Shown piece by piece: positions 1 to 10,990 of a stretch of DNA of 64,000 nt. The notes beneath the pieces were generated by a model. That model was not told the DNA's origin. It did not search any database and was given only the letters and a program-made list of their open reading frames with translations. Source of the DNA: Tachypleus tridentatus (Eukaryota; Arthropoda; Merostomata; Xiphosura; Limulidae); assembly GCF_004210375.1 (NCBI RefSeq), contig NC_134834.1, positions 14,431,857 through 14,495,856 on the forward strand, in the 5' to 3' direction. The translations under genes were made by a program, and so were the position numbers. Every line of letters begins with the position of its first letter. The stretch's first letter is position 1.

Positions 1-737
1 ATGTAAGAAGTGATCAGATATTGGATCTTCTGATAGCACACTGCTGGCGAGAGTACATCGTTACTCGCACGAGAATATGTGAGTTTTGTTTTTTAATAAT
101 ACATCTTGAAACAAAGCTAAAAGTAAAACCATCAACAGAAGTGAGTTTTTATTTGTAAACAAAAGACAGCACGCGTGAAACGCATAACTTTAAATATCCG
201 ATGACGTTGTTCGGACTCGAACAAGGCCTCAGTGGAGAAACCGAACCGTGGTTTTCCATTTTCCATTCGACAGTTGGAGGCCATTCAAGACGAGTTACGT
301 AGCTAAACGAACGCGTTTAGCACGCTTCCAATAATCATTCGTCCCCTTAAGCATATTCGCTACACTTTCTATTATCCTGTTTTGTACAAACGTCTTGTAA
401 ACCTAAATGAACGCGTTTAGCATGCTCACTGTAATTCTATTTATCCTGTTCAAAATATTAGCATGTTGCGATAAACTGCGTTTTCTTGTATCGTACAAAC
501 GCGTTTCTGATTACGTTCTCGGCGCGCTCGCAATAAATCTTTATTATAAATAGCTGTGCGGCGTTCCTTGTTATCTGTAGTTCAAAGGTATGCATGGCTA
601 GTTAAGTCATAGGACGTGTTAATGCCAGTCAAGCTATAGCTGGACTACTTTTTCATGACATATAAAGTTACATCTCACGCATTAAAACCCGTTTCTTTTA
701 ATTAAAAAAATACGTTCTGTGTATACAGTATTTGTAG
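1..737. other. unannotated stretch with a weak ~100-bp duplication
   Basis: No convincing gene. A CpG-containing motif (GAACGCGTTTAGCA) occurs at about 308 and again 100 bases later, with loosely similar flanks (TATCCTGTT and TACAAACG in both), which suggests an old tandem duplication of about 100 bp. A third AAACGCGTTT lies near 497. The rest is AT-rich and featureless to my eye. Confidence 0.35.
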
Positions 738-750
738 TTAAACTGGCTCA

Positions 751-1061
751 AGCACTTTCTTGGTGCAATACTTGATTGTTTGTTGTACACTTTCTTGGTA
801 CAATACTTGATTGTTTGTTGTACACTTCCTTGGTACAATACTTGATTGTTTGTTGTGCACTTCCTTGGTACAATACTTTATTGTTGGTTGTACACTTTCT
901 TGGTACAATACTTGATTGTTTGTTGTACACTTCCTTGGTGCAGTTCTTGTTTGTTGTACACTTCCTTGGTACAATACTTGATTGTTTGTTGTACACTTTC
1001 TTGGTACAATACTTGATTGTTGGTTGTACACTTTCTTGGTACAATACTTGATTGTTTATGA
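751..1061. repeat. 35-bp minisatellite, about 9 copies
   Basis: Tandem copies of a 35-bp unit centred on GTACACTTTCTTGGTACAAT followed by ACTTGATTGTTTGTT. One copy near 935-955 is shortened. Each unit carries TTGGTACAA, a near-palindrome. Open frames of 91-98 codons on both strands arise only from the repetition and are not called as genes. Confidence 0.95.
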
Positions 1062-1257
1062 AAGATATATCATAAAAGTCTTGGATAACGTTATAATTTT
1101 ATTTATAAACAAATGTATATTAAATTAAAAGTTTAATACTTATAGAATCATGTAATTATAGTAGTAATTTATAAGTTCTCCGACTTTTTTAATTTAGCAA
1201 AGATTACCATATATTTTACTAATAACGTGTATTTAGACATGAACAATCAAAATATTA

Positions 1258-2534
1258 GGTCATCCCTTAAGTAATGTCCGATTTTAGGTTCAGTAAAAGA
1301 GAAATGATTTCAAACACTTTTAATGTTATTTAATCAATAATGTTATATTATTATTAATTACTTCCTGTCAATGATTCACAAACTTCTGACTGTCACTTCT
1401 ATAAAATTCTTAGGGTTTGGAGGAATAAAATGTAGAGATGGTAGTTTTGACATCTTCATGTGTCCCAAGCTCTTTTCCATCAAAATAGTTCTGCAAACTT
1501 CGGAACAGATGATAATCAGATGGAGCAGAATCTGGAGAATAAGGAAGATGTGGAAGTTTTTCCCAGTCTAGATCTTCAATCTTTGCAGATGTGATCCTTG
1601 CTGTATGGGACCGTGCATCATCCTGGTGTAACACAACACCTTTATGATTGATCAAAGCAGGTCTCTTTTCTTTCAGTGCAACATTGAAGCACTCTAACTG
1701 TTGACAATAGAAGTCTGATATAATCGTTACATTGAGTGAGAGCAACTCAAAGTGGATCACACGAACAATATCCCACCAAACGTTTAACAAGACTTTCCTA
1801 GGATGAAGGTCCACTTCGGGCTGTGCTTTAGCCAGTTTACCTGCACTGAGCCATTGTCCGAAGCACTTAACATTTTTTATAAAATATCCATTTTTCATCT
1901 CCAGTCACTAACCTTTCCACAAAAAAGGTGACTTACGTTCACGAGAGTACAGAGAAGTGTAAATTTCCACACTTTTGGTTGGCTTCTGTCAAATCATGGG
2001 GAACCCATTTTCCAATTTTTGACACCTTTCCAAGCTGTTGCACATGACGGTGAACTGTTAAATGGGTTGAATTAATTTTCTGTACTAGTTCTTCAACTGT
2101 TGCAGCACAATCTTCATCAAGTGTAGCCAACAACAAGTCATCATTAAACTCAACAGGACGACCTGAATGTGGTTCATCACTTAAGCTGTAGTCACCTGAT
2201 CTGAACTTGTGATACCACCTTCAACATTTTCTTTCATTAAGAGACTCCGAACCATAAACATCTTGAATGTTTCGTGTAGTTTCTACTGCACTATTACCTT
2301 TTTTAAACTCATAAAACATTATATGTCTAATGTGCTCCTCAGACACATCCATCTTCATAAGGGTGTATTTGATAAATGATCCGAAACCGTGGAGTTTGGT
2401 TAGTTTCTTTTATTTGTCTGAACATTTTTATACACGTCCTACTACATATTTTAGTCATTAAAACCTTCTACAAAGACAGAAATAATGATGCACTTTCTGT
2501 ATGAAATTTTCGGACATTACTTATAAGATGACTT
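1258..2534 (-). mobile_element. Mariner DNA transposon (degraded)
   Basis: An element of about 1.28 kb, the usual mariner size. The ends are inverted repeats of about 30 bp sharing the block AAGTAATGTCCGA (left near 1269-1281, right as its complement near 2512-2524). A TA dinucleotide precedes the left end at 1256-1257; the right flank is less clear (TA occurs a few bases beyond the repeat). The transposase relic runs on the - strand. The diverged inverted repeats and broken frame point to an old, inactive copy. Confidence 0.85.
1410..2358 (-). pseudogene. mariner transposase pseudogene
   Basis: Read on the - strand from the ATG at 2358, the protein begins MKMDVSEEHIRHIMFYEFKK and continues with the paired helix-turn-helix region (SGRPVEFNDD; VHRHVQQLGKVSKIGKWVPH), as in mariner transposases of the Hsmar/SETMAR type. 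The C-terminal half (1410-1898) keeps HQDDARSHTA and YSPDSAPSDYHLF, which hold the second and third acidic residues of the DD34D catalytic triad. Stops or frameshifts near 2210 and between 1900 and 1940 break the frame, and the middle, including the first catalytic Asp region, is damaged. About 316 codons remain against about 345 in intact relatives. Nonfunctional. Confidence 0.85.
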
Positions 2535-3104
2535 GATATAATGAACTTATGTGAGCCACCGGAAAAGAGGTCAATTAGCAGATAAAACAAATGAAGAAAG
2601 GAAAAAATGTTCGCTACACTTTTGGACGTAGAGAAACAATCAACAAATATAATTAAGTTCCTTCAATCTCAGTCCCACACACGCGGGATTTCTGTTAATC
2701 TGTTCAGTATTGACAGAAGTGATCTGATTGGTGGAAGGTTGTATTTCCTATATCGCGGAAGGTACCTTGTCTGTTTCACGAGCACAACAAGAAAGAGAAA
2801 CTGAAAACTAAGGAAACCTTCTTACACAAACATAACCCCTAGTTTCTTACAAACAAAAGTCCTTCGCCTTTGTCGTAGAAGTGTGCTACGAAGAAACTCC
2901 ACTAACAGTAGAAAAATTATCACATGTTTTGCTCGCTTGAAAACGGCAATATTCGTACAGTGGTTAGTGAAACAACTTGAGCACCAATATAACACATTAC
3001 AATATAACACATTAAAATACAACACATAACAATATAACACATTACAATGTTATCAGATACAAAGATTCAAATATCTTTAAAAATTAATACATTCCAAATA
3101 ATAC
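2535..3104. other. unannotated AT-rich stretch
   Basis: No gene recognised. Positions about 2985-3050 hold a short irregular repeat of ATAACACATTA-like words. Short open frames here are within chance expectation. Confidence 0.4.
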
Positions 3105-3383
3105 AGGCCCGGCATGGCCAAGTGTGTTAAGGCGTTCGACTCGTAATCCGAGGGTCGCGGGTTCGAATCCCCGTCGCACCAAAAATGCTCGCCCTTTCAG
3201 CCGTAGGGGCGTTATAATGTAACGGTCAATCCCACTATTCGTTGGTAAAAGAATAGCCCAAGAGTCGGCGGTGGGTGGTGATGACTAGCTGCCTTCCCTC
3301 TAGTCTTACATTGCAAAATTAAGGACGGCCAGCGCAGATAGCCTTCGAGTAGCTTTCCGCGAAGTTAAAAACAAAACAAACCA
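3105..3383 (+). mobile_element. tRNA-derived SINE, family A, near full length
   Basis: The head is tRNA-like, with an A box (TGGCCAAGTGTGTTAAGG), an anticodon-loop-like CTCGTAA (CGT, threonine-like) and a B box (GGGTTCGAATCCCC), ending CGCACCA. The body follows with the motifs CGTTATAATG, CCCACTATTCGTTGGT, GGCGGTGGGTGGTGATGAC and a tail GAAGTTAAAAACAAAACAAA. This copy is a good reference for the roughly 20 family-A copies in the window. Confidence 0.95.
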
Positions 3384-3539
3384 AATAATATTTTCATTGG
3401 TTGTTCCAGATTTCTATTTTACCGAACTGAAGCGACACATAACTGGGTTTGAAGTTCAATAAATCATAAAGAATTTGAAAAAAAAACTCTCGTCACATTT
3501 GTGTGACAATTGTGTTGACTTTTATTCGTCATGGTGTAC

Positions 3540-3682
3540 AACGGTTTACAGCACTCCCATGACATGGGTGTTATTCTGGGGAGGAAGGATGCTGTTCATT
3601 GCCCATATCAACATTGAAATTTACAACACTCCCAAGAATTTGACGTATGTATTTTTTATTGGGGATATTGAGACAACATGAA
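3540..3682. repeat. two degenerate edge copies of the 67-bp satellite
   Basis: Positions near 3544-3578 (TTTACAGCACTCCCATGACA...) and 3618-3650 (TTTACAACACTCCCAAGAAT...) resemble the core of the following array but are strongly diverged. They look like old edge units or the seed from which the homogeneous array grew. Confidence 0.7.
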
Positions 3683-5988
3683 TAACTAATATTTACCACA
3701 CTCCCATGACTTGAGTGTGGTGTTCATGATGTTCCTTATTCGTTATGAATTACTGATATTTACCACACTCCCATGACTTGAGTGTGGTGTTCATGATGTC
3801 CTTATTCGTTATCAATTACTGATATTTACCACACTCCCATGACTTGAGTGTGGTGTTCATGATGTCCCTTATTCGTTATGAATTACTGATATTTACCACA
3901 CTCCCATGACTTGAGTATGGTGTTCATGATATCCCTTATTCGTCATGAATTACTAATATTTACCACACTCCCATGACTTGAGTGTGGTGTTCATGATGTC
4001 CTTATTCGTTATGAATTACTGATATTTACCACACTCCCATGACTTGAGTGTGGTGTTCATGATGTCCCTTATTCGTTATCAATTACTGATATTTACCATA
4101 CTCCCATGACTTGAGTGTGGTGTTCATGATGTCCCTTATTCATTATGAATTACTGATATTTACCACACTCCCATGACTTGAGTGTGGTGTTCATGATGTC
4201 CCTTATTCGTTATCAATTACTAATATTTACCACACTCCCATGACTTGAGTGTGGTGTTCATGATGTCCCTTATTCGTTATGAATTACTGATATTTACCAC
4301 ACTCCCATGACTTGAGTGTGGTGTTCATGATGTCCCTTATTCGTTATGAATTACTGATATTTACCACACTCCCATGACTTGAGTGTGGTGTTCATGATAT
4401 CCCTTATTCGTCATGAATTACTAATATTTACCACACTCCCATGACATGAGTGTGGTGTTCATGATGTCCTTATTCGTTATGAATTACTGATATTTACCAC
4501 ACTCCCATGACTTGAGTGTGGTGTTTATGATGTCCCTTATTCGTTATCAATTACTGATATTTACCACACTCCCATGACTTGAGTGTGGTGTTCATGATGT
4601 CCCTTATTCGTTATCAATTACTGATATTTACCATACTCCCATGACTTGAGTGTGGTGTTCATGATGTCCCTTATTCGTTATGAATTACTGATATTTACCA
4701 CACTCCCATGACTTGAGTGTGGTGTTCATGATGTCCCTTATTCGTTATCAATTACTAATATTTACCACACTCCCATGACTTGAGTGTGGTGTTCATGATG
4801 TCCCTTATTCGTTATGAATTACTGATATTTACCACACTCCCATGACTTGAGTGTGGTGTTCATGATGTCCCTTATTCGTTATCAATTACTGATATTTACC
4901 ATACTCCCATGACTTGAGTGTGGTGTTCATGATGTCCCTTATTCGTTATCAATTACTGATATTTACCATACTCCCATGACTTGAGTGTGGTGTTCATGAT
5001 GTCCCTTATTCGTTATGAATTACTGATATTTACCACACTCCCATGACTTGAGTGTGGTGTTCATGATGTCCCTTATTCGTTATGAATTACTGATATTTAC
5101 CACACTCCCATGACTTGAGTGTGGTGTTCATGATGTCCCTTATTCGTTATCAATTACTAATATTTACCACACTCCCATGACTTGAGTGTGGTGTTCATGA
5201 TGTCCCTTATTCGTTATGAATTACTGATATTTACCACACTCCCATGACTTGAGTGTGGTGTTCATGATGTCCCTTATTCGTTATGAATTACTGATATTTA
5301 CCACACCCCATGACTTGAGTGTGGTGTTCATGATGTCCCTTATTCGTTATGAATTACTAATATTTACCACACTCCCATGACTTGAGTGTGGTGTTCATGA
5401 TGTCCCTTATTCGTTATGAATTACTGATATTTACCACACTCCCATGACTTGAGTGTGGTGTTCATGATGTCCCTTATTCGTTATTAATTACTGATATTTA
5501 CCATACTCCCATGACTTGAGTGTGGTGTTCATGATGTCCCTTATTCGTTATGAATTACTGATATTTACCACACTCCCATGACTTGAGTGTGGTGTTCATG
5601 ATGTCCCTTATTCGTTATCAATTACTATATTTACCACACTCCCATGACTTGAGTGTGGTGTTCATGATGTCCCTTATTCGTTATGAATTACTGATATTTA
5701 CCACACTCCCATGACTTGAGTGTGGTGTTCATGATGTCCCTTATTCGTTATCAATTACTAATATTTACCACACTCCCATGACTTGAGTGTGGTGTTCATG
5801 ATGTCCCTTATTCGTTATGAATTACTGATATTTACCACACTCCCATGACTTGAGTGTGGTGTTCATGATGTCCCTTATTCGTTATCAATTACTGATATTT
5901 ACCATACTCCCATGACTTGAGTGTGGTGTTCATGATGTCCCTTATTCGTTATGAATTACTGATATTTACCACACTCCCATGACTTGAG
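3678..5988. repeat. 67-bp satellite array, about 34-35 copies
   Basis: A head-to-tail array with unit ATGAATTACTGATATTTACC, then ACACTCCCATGACTTGAGTG, then TGGTGTTCATGATGTCCCTT and ATTCGTT. Each unit can form a stem-loop: CCACACTC pairs with GAGTGTGG around a 9-base loop. Units differ at a few fixed positions (ATGAATT or ATCAATT; TACTGAT or TACTAAT; CACACTC or CATACTC), and these variants recur in order, so there is higher-order structure. A few copies are one base short. The 10-mer TTGAGACAAC occurs at 3668-3677 and again at the right edge (5984-5993). Confidence 0.97.
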
Positions 5989-5993
5989 ACAAC

Positions 5994-6893
5994 CATCAAA
6001 TACAGTCTTTCAAACGACACATCAAGGTGCCATCACGCAAACAAGATCATTAGAACTTAAGGACAACCATCATGTCTTTCAAGTAAAGAATTTTGCTAAA
6101 CCAGTTTTAAAACTAACGACCAAGTTATTAAGTGATGTCGGTTACAGAAACCAGTGGGTACCAGTTGTGGTGCCGTTCACCTTTGGCCCCATCTTAACTC
6201 TAGGCCGCCTTTATACTCGGAACAGCAGGAAGTATACATCAAGATACTACAAGAATGGACAGAAACGTATTTTCTTTCTCTATGTGACTGTTTCATTTTC
6301 TATTTTACAACCTTAGCCCCAAATTCTACAAAGGGCTGATAGAGGAAAGGCATACGACCAGCTGCACCCGCTTCTGAACTTTTAGGCTATTCTTAGGTGA
6401 TCGATTTAATTGGCTGTCGCCTTCAGTTCAGGACTAACCCGAAAATGCAGCTCACATTTATACAGCAACGAGCTGCGAACCATGAATTCTCGGATTCACA
6501 GTTAAAGTACACAAATACTAGGTCACTCCCTGTTCGTGACTGTTTGAACTTGGATATGCGTATTTTGGTAACTTCCTGTAAGTTTATTAAACAAACATGT
6601 GCCGATTATTTGAACTCAAATATATTTCTGTAATAAGAACGATGTGCAGTAAATATTATTTTCTTTAACTTTACTCTGCATAACTTATACACATAGTATT
6701 AATAACACGTGTAATTTATACCTAGATTTTCCAACGAGAATTTTTGCTTATAAAGTCTCCAAGATAAACGTACTTATTTTTTACATTTTTGATAGAAATA
6801 TTCTAATAAGGTTGTTTCTTAGCTCGCAGGGAAGAAAAAACCAGTAATGTAGTCCGAAGTCACTAAGTGCGTGGTTTCACGCTGTCCTCATTA
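5994..6893. other. unannotated stretch between two arrays
   Basis: No gene recognised. A weak duplicated phrase (GACAACCATCA...GTCTTTCAA) occurs near 5988-6012 and 6062-6081. Open frames of 60-110 codons have no recognisable domain and overlap each other. The segment at about 6120-6220 is less AT-rich than its surroundings, but I could not assign it. Confidence 0.35.
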
Positions 6894-6939
6894 ATTAATT
6901 TTTAGATAAACATAACTTTCTCCCAAATTTGTTTTGTGT

Positions 6940-8620
6940 ATGTAAAGTCAACTTTCTCGCCAGGTTTGTTTGTGTCATAGTCATATAGTTGTATATAAAA
7001 CCCAACTTTCTTCCCAGGTTTGTTTGTGTAAGTGTTCTATATCTGGATATAAAACCCAACTTTCTCCCCAGGTTTGTTTGTGTAAGTGTTCTATAGCTGA
7101 ATATAAAATCCAACTTTCTCCCCAGGTTTGTTTGTGTAAGTGTTCTATATCTGGATATAAAACCCAACTTTCTCCCCAGGTTTGTTTGTGTAAGTGTTCT
7201 ATAGCTGAATATAAAATCCACTTTCTCCCCAGGTTTGTTTGTGTAAGAGTCCTACAGCTGAATATAAAACCCATCTTTCTCTCCAGGTTTGTTTGTGTAA
7301 GAGTCCTACAGCTGAATATAAAACCCATCTTTCTCCCCAGGTTTGTTTGTGTAAGAGTCCTACAGCTGAATATAAAACCCATCTTTCTCCCCAGGTTTGT
7401 TTGTGTAAGAGTCCTACAGCTGAATATAAAACCCATCTTTCTCCCCAGGTTTGTTTGTGTAAGTGTTCTATAGCTGAATATAAAACCCATCTTTCTCTCC
7501 AGGTTTGTTTGTGTAAGAGTCCTACAGCTGGATATAAAACCCATCTTTCTCCCCAGGTTTGTTTGTGTAAGAGTCCTACAGCTGAATATAAAACCCATCT
7601 TTCTCCCCAGGTTTGTTTGTGTAAGAGTCCTACAGCTGAATATAAAACCCATCTTTCTCCCCAGGTTTGTTTGTGTAAGAGTCCTACAGCTGAATATAAA
7701 ACCCATCTTTCTCCCCAGGTTTGTTTGTGTAAGAGTCCTACAGCTGAATATAAAACCCATCTTTCTCTCCAGGTTTGTTTGTGTAAGTGTTCTATAGCTG
7801 AATATAAAACCCAACTTTCTCCCCAGGTTTGTTTGTGTAAGTGTTCTATAGCTGAATATAAAACCCATCTTTCTCTCCAGGTTTGTTTGTGTAAGAGTCC
7901 TACAGCTGGATATAAAACCCATCTTTCTCTCCAGGTTTGTTTGTGTAAGAGTCCTACAGCTGGATATAAAACCCATCTTTCTCGCTAAGTTTATGAGTTG
8001 TAATATTCCTATAGCTTGATATAAAATCCACTTTCTCCCAGGTTTGTTTGTGTAAGAGTCCTACAGCTGAATATAAAACCCATCTTTCTCTCCAGGTTTG
8101 TTTGTGTAAGAGTCCTACAGCTGGATATAAAACCCATCTTTCTCGCTAAGTTTATGAGTTGTAATATTCCTATAGCTTGATATAAAATCCACTTTCTCCC
8201 CAGGTTTGTTTGTGTAAGAGTCCTACAGCTGAATATAAAACCCATCTTTCTCTCCAGGTTTGTTTGTGTAAGAGTCCTACAGCTGGATATAAAACCCATC
8301 TTTCTCGCTAAGTTTATGAGTTGTAATATTCCTATAGCTTGATATAAAATCCACTTTCTCCCCAGGTTTGTTTGTGTAAGAGTCCTACAGCTGAATATAA
8401 AACCCATCTTTCTCTCCAGGTTTGTTTGTGTAAGAGTCCTACAGCTGAATATAAAACCCATCTTTCTCTCCAGGTTTGTTTGTCTAAGAGTCCTACAGCT
8501 GGATATAAAACCCATCTTTCTCGCTAAGTTTATGAGTTGTAATATTCCTATAGCTTGATATAAAACCCAGCTTTCTCCCAAGATTTGTTTACGTAAGAGT
8601 CCTATCTCTGGATATAAATT
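6940..8620. repeat. 54-bp minisatellite, about 31 copies, compound at the right end
   Basis: The unit is CCAGGTTTGTTTGTGTAAGA, then GTCCTACAGCTGAATATAAA, then ACCCATCTTTCTCC. Because 54 is divisible by three, stop-free frames run through it on both strands (up to 331 codons) without being genes. Left-hand units carry GTGTTCTATAGCTG or GTGTTCTATATCTGG; central units carry GAGTCCTACAGCTG. From about 7980 a third, diverged unit (TAAGTTTATGAGTTGTAATA) enters, and the array becomes a three-unit higher-order repeat of about 160 bp, seen three to four times up to 8580. The ends are diverged. Confidence 0.97.
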
Positions 8621-8892
8621 CCAATTTTCTGGAACTGTTTTAAATAATGTGGTGAAAGATCGACCGTACTTTTAAGGTCACAGAAGGCGTAAGAGTGGTG
8701 GGTTTTTGGTAGAATATTAACTTTAAATTATGGTAGTAGATACCACACCTTGGACATCCTGGTAAAAATAGAACTAGTTCAAAGAGAAAAAAGACCGTTT
8801 ACGACACAACGTCCTATGTTACAGTTTCAAATACCAGGATTGTTCTTTCTTTCTCTTGTAATTCTCTTCGAACTGTAGTTGTGTTAATTTGT

Positions 8893-9165
8893 TGAATTCA
8901 TACAAAGGTACTCTTAGGGTTATCTGTGCTAACCGTTTATAATTTTAAGGTGGTAAACTAGAAGAAAGGAAGGCAATAGATCAATAACACCCACCGTCAA
9001 CTCTTGGGCTACTCCTTCATCAACGAAAAGTGGAATTGTTCATCACATATAATGCAGCCACGGCTAAAAAAGGTTAATATATTCAGTAACGGGATTCGAA
9101 CCCGCAACCTTCGGATTAATCAGTTTTTCAGTTATCGGGCCTATGTCGTTCTACTAAGCGTTAAG
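8893..9165 (-). mobile_element. SINE, diverged family-A relative
   Basis: Read on the - strand, it keeps the body phrase corresponding to CACCCACCGTCAACTCTTGGGCTAC and a B-box complement (GGGATTCGAACCCGCAACC). The tRNA-like 5' part (near 9120-9165) does not match the standard family-A head and is decayed. Confidence 0.7.
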
Positions 9166-9681
9166 TTTCAGTAGGACACATTCTCAAGAACATGTGAGCC
9201 TTGTCTTAAAGTCACTTTAATTTAGCTACCCTGAATGTTACCCTCGTTAATAAGTCAACTGAATATTTTTTATAGGTAAATGATAATGACATAGTAACGT
9301 TGGTGAGACGTTAATATATTCATGATTAACCATAAAAATTAATGCTACACCACAAGATGGATATATTGGGTGAACGTCCTCTTTAATTGTGCGGACAGTT
9401 ATTTTAGAGCTGTACTAATTCCCAATGTGTTCTGATTTGTGTCATATTTGTGTTCTAAAGAAAATTCGTAGGCCATGAACTGGCTTTCAGTGAATTCCCC
9501 TGGAAGGTGGTTTCCCATCACTAATTATATATTATGTGAGATTATGGCTGATGATCATTCTTGTCTCATACGATCTGTGTCTTTAAGTAAGGACCGATAA
9601 CTATTAATATCGGAAACACACTGCTTTATCGACATCAGAAACATTGTTTGTGTTTGTTTTTTATCAAAGTTCCATTGAAGC

Positions 9682-9767
9682 TGTGACCATCGCGAGGAAT
9701 CGAACCTCGGTTTTTTAGCGTTGTAAGTATATAAACTTGCCACTGTCCCGCTGAGAGACGCTGGGAA
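9682..9767 (-). mobile_element. tRNA-like SINE fragment, family B
   Basis: The complement of a tRNA-like head: GGAATCGAACC (B box) and ACTGTCCCGCTGAGAGACGC. The phrase TTTTAGCGTTGTAAGT is the family B/C signature. The body beyond the head is missing or decayed. Confidence 0.65.
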
Positions 9768-10187
9768 ATATAAATGAACAATATTATTATTACGTATGGC
9801 AATAAATTAAACTAGTTGCTTTTTGGACTAACAGATAAAGCAGAACCATCTGAGAAACTTGGATTCAAGCCTGTTTAAGAAGACAGGTTATATCTTCTAG
9901 GCCCTCACTTCTCACGCGCGTTTAGGCTTAAAGTCAACTTAAGTGTTGGATCATCCAAATGTTACGAAACATTCCACAGTCGTACAAGGGAACCACAGGC
10001 TTGTTGCTATGGTACCGATGTAAACTAAATTATTACAAAGACTTGGTTACTCAAGCTTGCTCAGCAAACGTCATCATGTTATTATTTTCATTCCAACTTA
10101 AACAAGCAGTAAAGTATGACCACAATATGTAAGCCTAACAGATAAAGAAAAACATTAGTCATTATTAATAGCGACCTTATTAAAATA

Positions 10188-10310
10188 AGACCTCTAGTGG
10201 TGGTATGTCTGAGGACTAATACTACTAGAAACCGGGATTCGATACCAGTGATGGACAAAACACGTGTTGTCCTTTCCGTAGCTTTGTGCTTAATAACAAA
10301 TAGAAACAAT
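10188..10310 (+). mobile_element. SINE, family C, partial
   Basis: It contains GGGATTCGATACCAGTGATGG (B box and following phrase) and ends CGTAGCTTTGTGCTTAATAACA, the family-C tail. The 5' tRNA-like part is diverged. Confidence 0.65.
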
Positions 10311-10519
10311 TAGGCTTAGCGACCAATGTTTAAGGTCGTTACGTTTCTGTTTTAAGCACTGTGTTTTAGAGGTCAGTAAGTACTTCCAACGCATGGGTCT
10401 TTGTTGAGACGGCTAAAGCTAGAATATGAAATATAAGAGATCTCTGTCTCTTTTTTTAGTATTTTTTAGCAAAGCTACAGAGCTAGCTAGCTGCATATCA
10501 ATCAACATCCTATTTTTGA

Positions 10520-10990
10520 AATGATATACTAAAGCAAACGCACGACAGCGCCCTCCGTCAATTCTCGGGTTACTCTTGTCTGACCGAATAGAGGTGTTTC
10601 ACTGGCACCGGTGGCCAAATTTGCGAGCACGTTTCTGAGGCAACGTAACACGAAACACAAACCATGGGATTTAAGTTTGTTTGTTTTGAATTTCGCACAA
10701 AGCTATATGAGGGCTATCTGCGCTAGCCATCCCTAATTTAGCAGTGTAAGACTAGAGAGAAGGCAACTAGTCATCAACACCCACCGCCAACTCTTGGGCT
10801 ACTTTTTTACCAACGAATAGTGGGATTGCCCATCGCATTATAACGCCCCACGGCTGAAAAGGCGAGCATGTTTGGTGCGACTGGGATTCGAAACCGCGAC
10901 CCTCAGATTACAAGTCGAACGCCTTAACCCACCTGGTCACGCCGGGCCCTGGATTTAAGTTCCAGGCATGCTACTCACTGGGCCACGCAT
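10520..10990 (-). mobile_element. SINE, family D, split by a family-A insertion
   Basis: The left part (10520-10677) shows GCCCTCCGTCAATTCTCGGG and GTCTGACCGAATAGAGG; the right part (10951-10990) holds the end of a tRNA-like head (GCATGCTACTCACTGGGCCACGC). The two parts flank a complete family-A SINE bounded by an 11-bp duplication, so family D was here first. Confidence 0.7.
10678..10950 (-). mobile_element. SINE, family A, nested in family D, with target duplication
   Basis: A full-length family-A copy on the - strand, from the tail complement (TTTGTTTTGAATTTCGCACA) to the head complement (CACGCCGGGCC). The direct repeat GGATTTAAGTT lies at 10667-10677 and 10951-10961, a clean 11-bp target-site duplication. 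Confidence 0.9.

Noticed and set aside
738-1051. Open frames of 91-98 codons on both strands
   Set aside because: Entirely within the 35-bp minisatellite; the translations are the repeat read in different frames.
3105-3180. tRNA gene (threonine-like, loop CTCGTAA) and similar tRNA-like heads at 23.5, 28.5, 53.9, 61.1 and 63.0 kb
   Set aside because: The anticodon stem is imperfect (CTCGA against TCCGA), acceptor stems pair poorly, and each is followed by the same SINE body. They are SINE heads, not tRNA genes.
3678-5988. CRISPR-like appearance (regular direct repeats with dyad symmetry)
   Set aside because: There are no unique spacers: the whole 67-bp unit is repeated, and the context is eukaryotic. 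It is a satellite.
5984-6339. 110-codon and 61-codon + strand frames after the 67-bp array
   Set aside because: They overlap each other in different frames, start at the array edge and show no recognisable motif.
6981-8581. Long open frames (331, 249 and 190 codons) with an 18-residue period such as LTQTNLGRKMGFIFSCRT
   Set aside because: They are a by-product of a 54-bp tandem unit whose length is a multiple of three; frames are open on both strands at once and no start, splice or domain evidence supports them.
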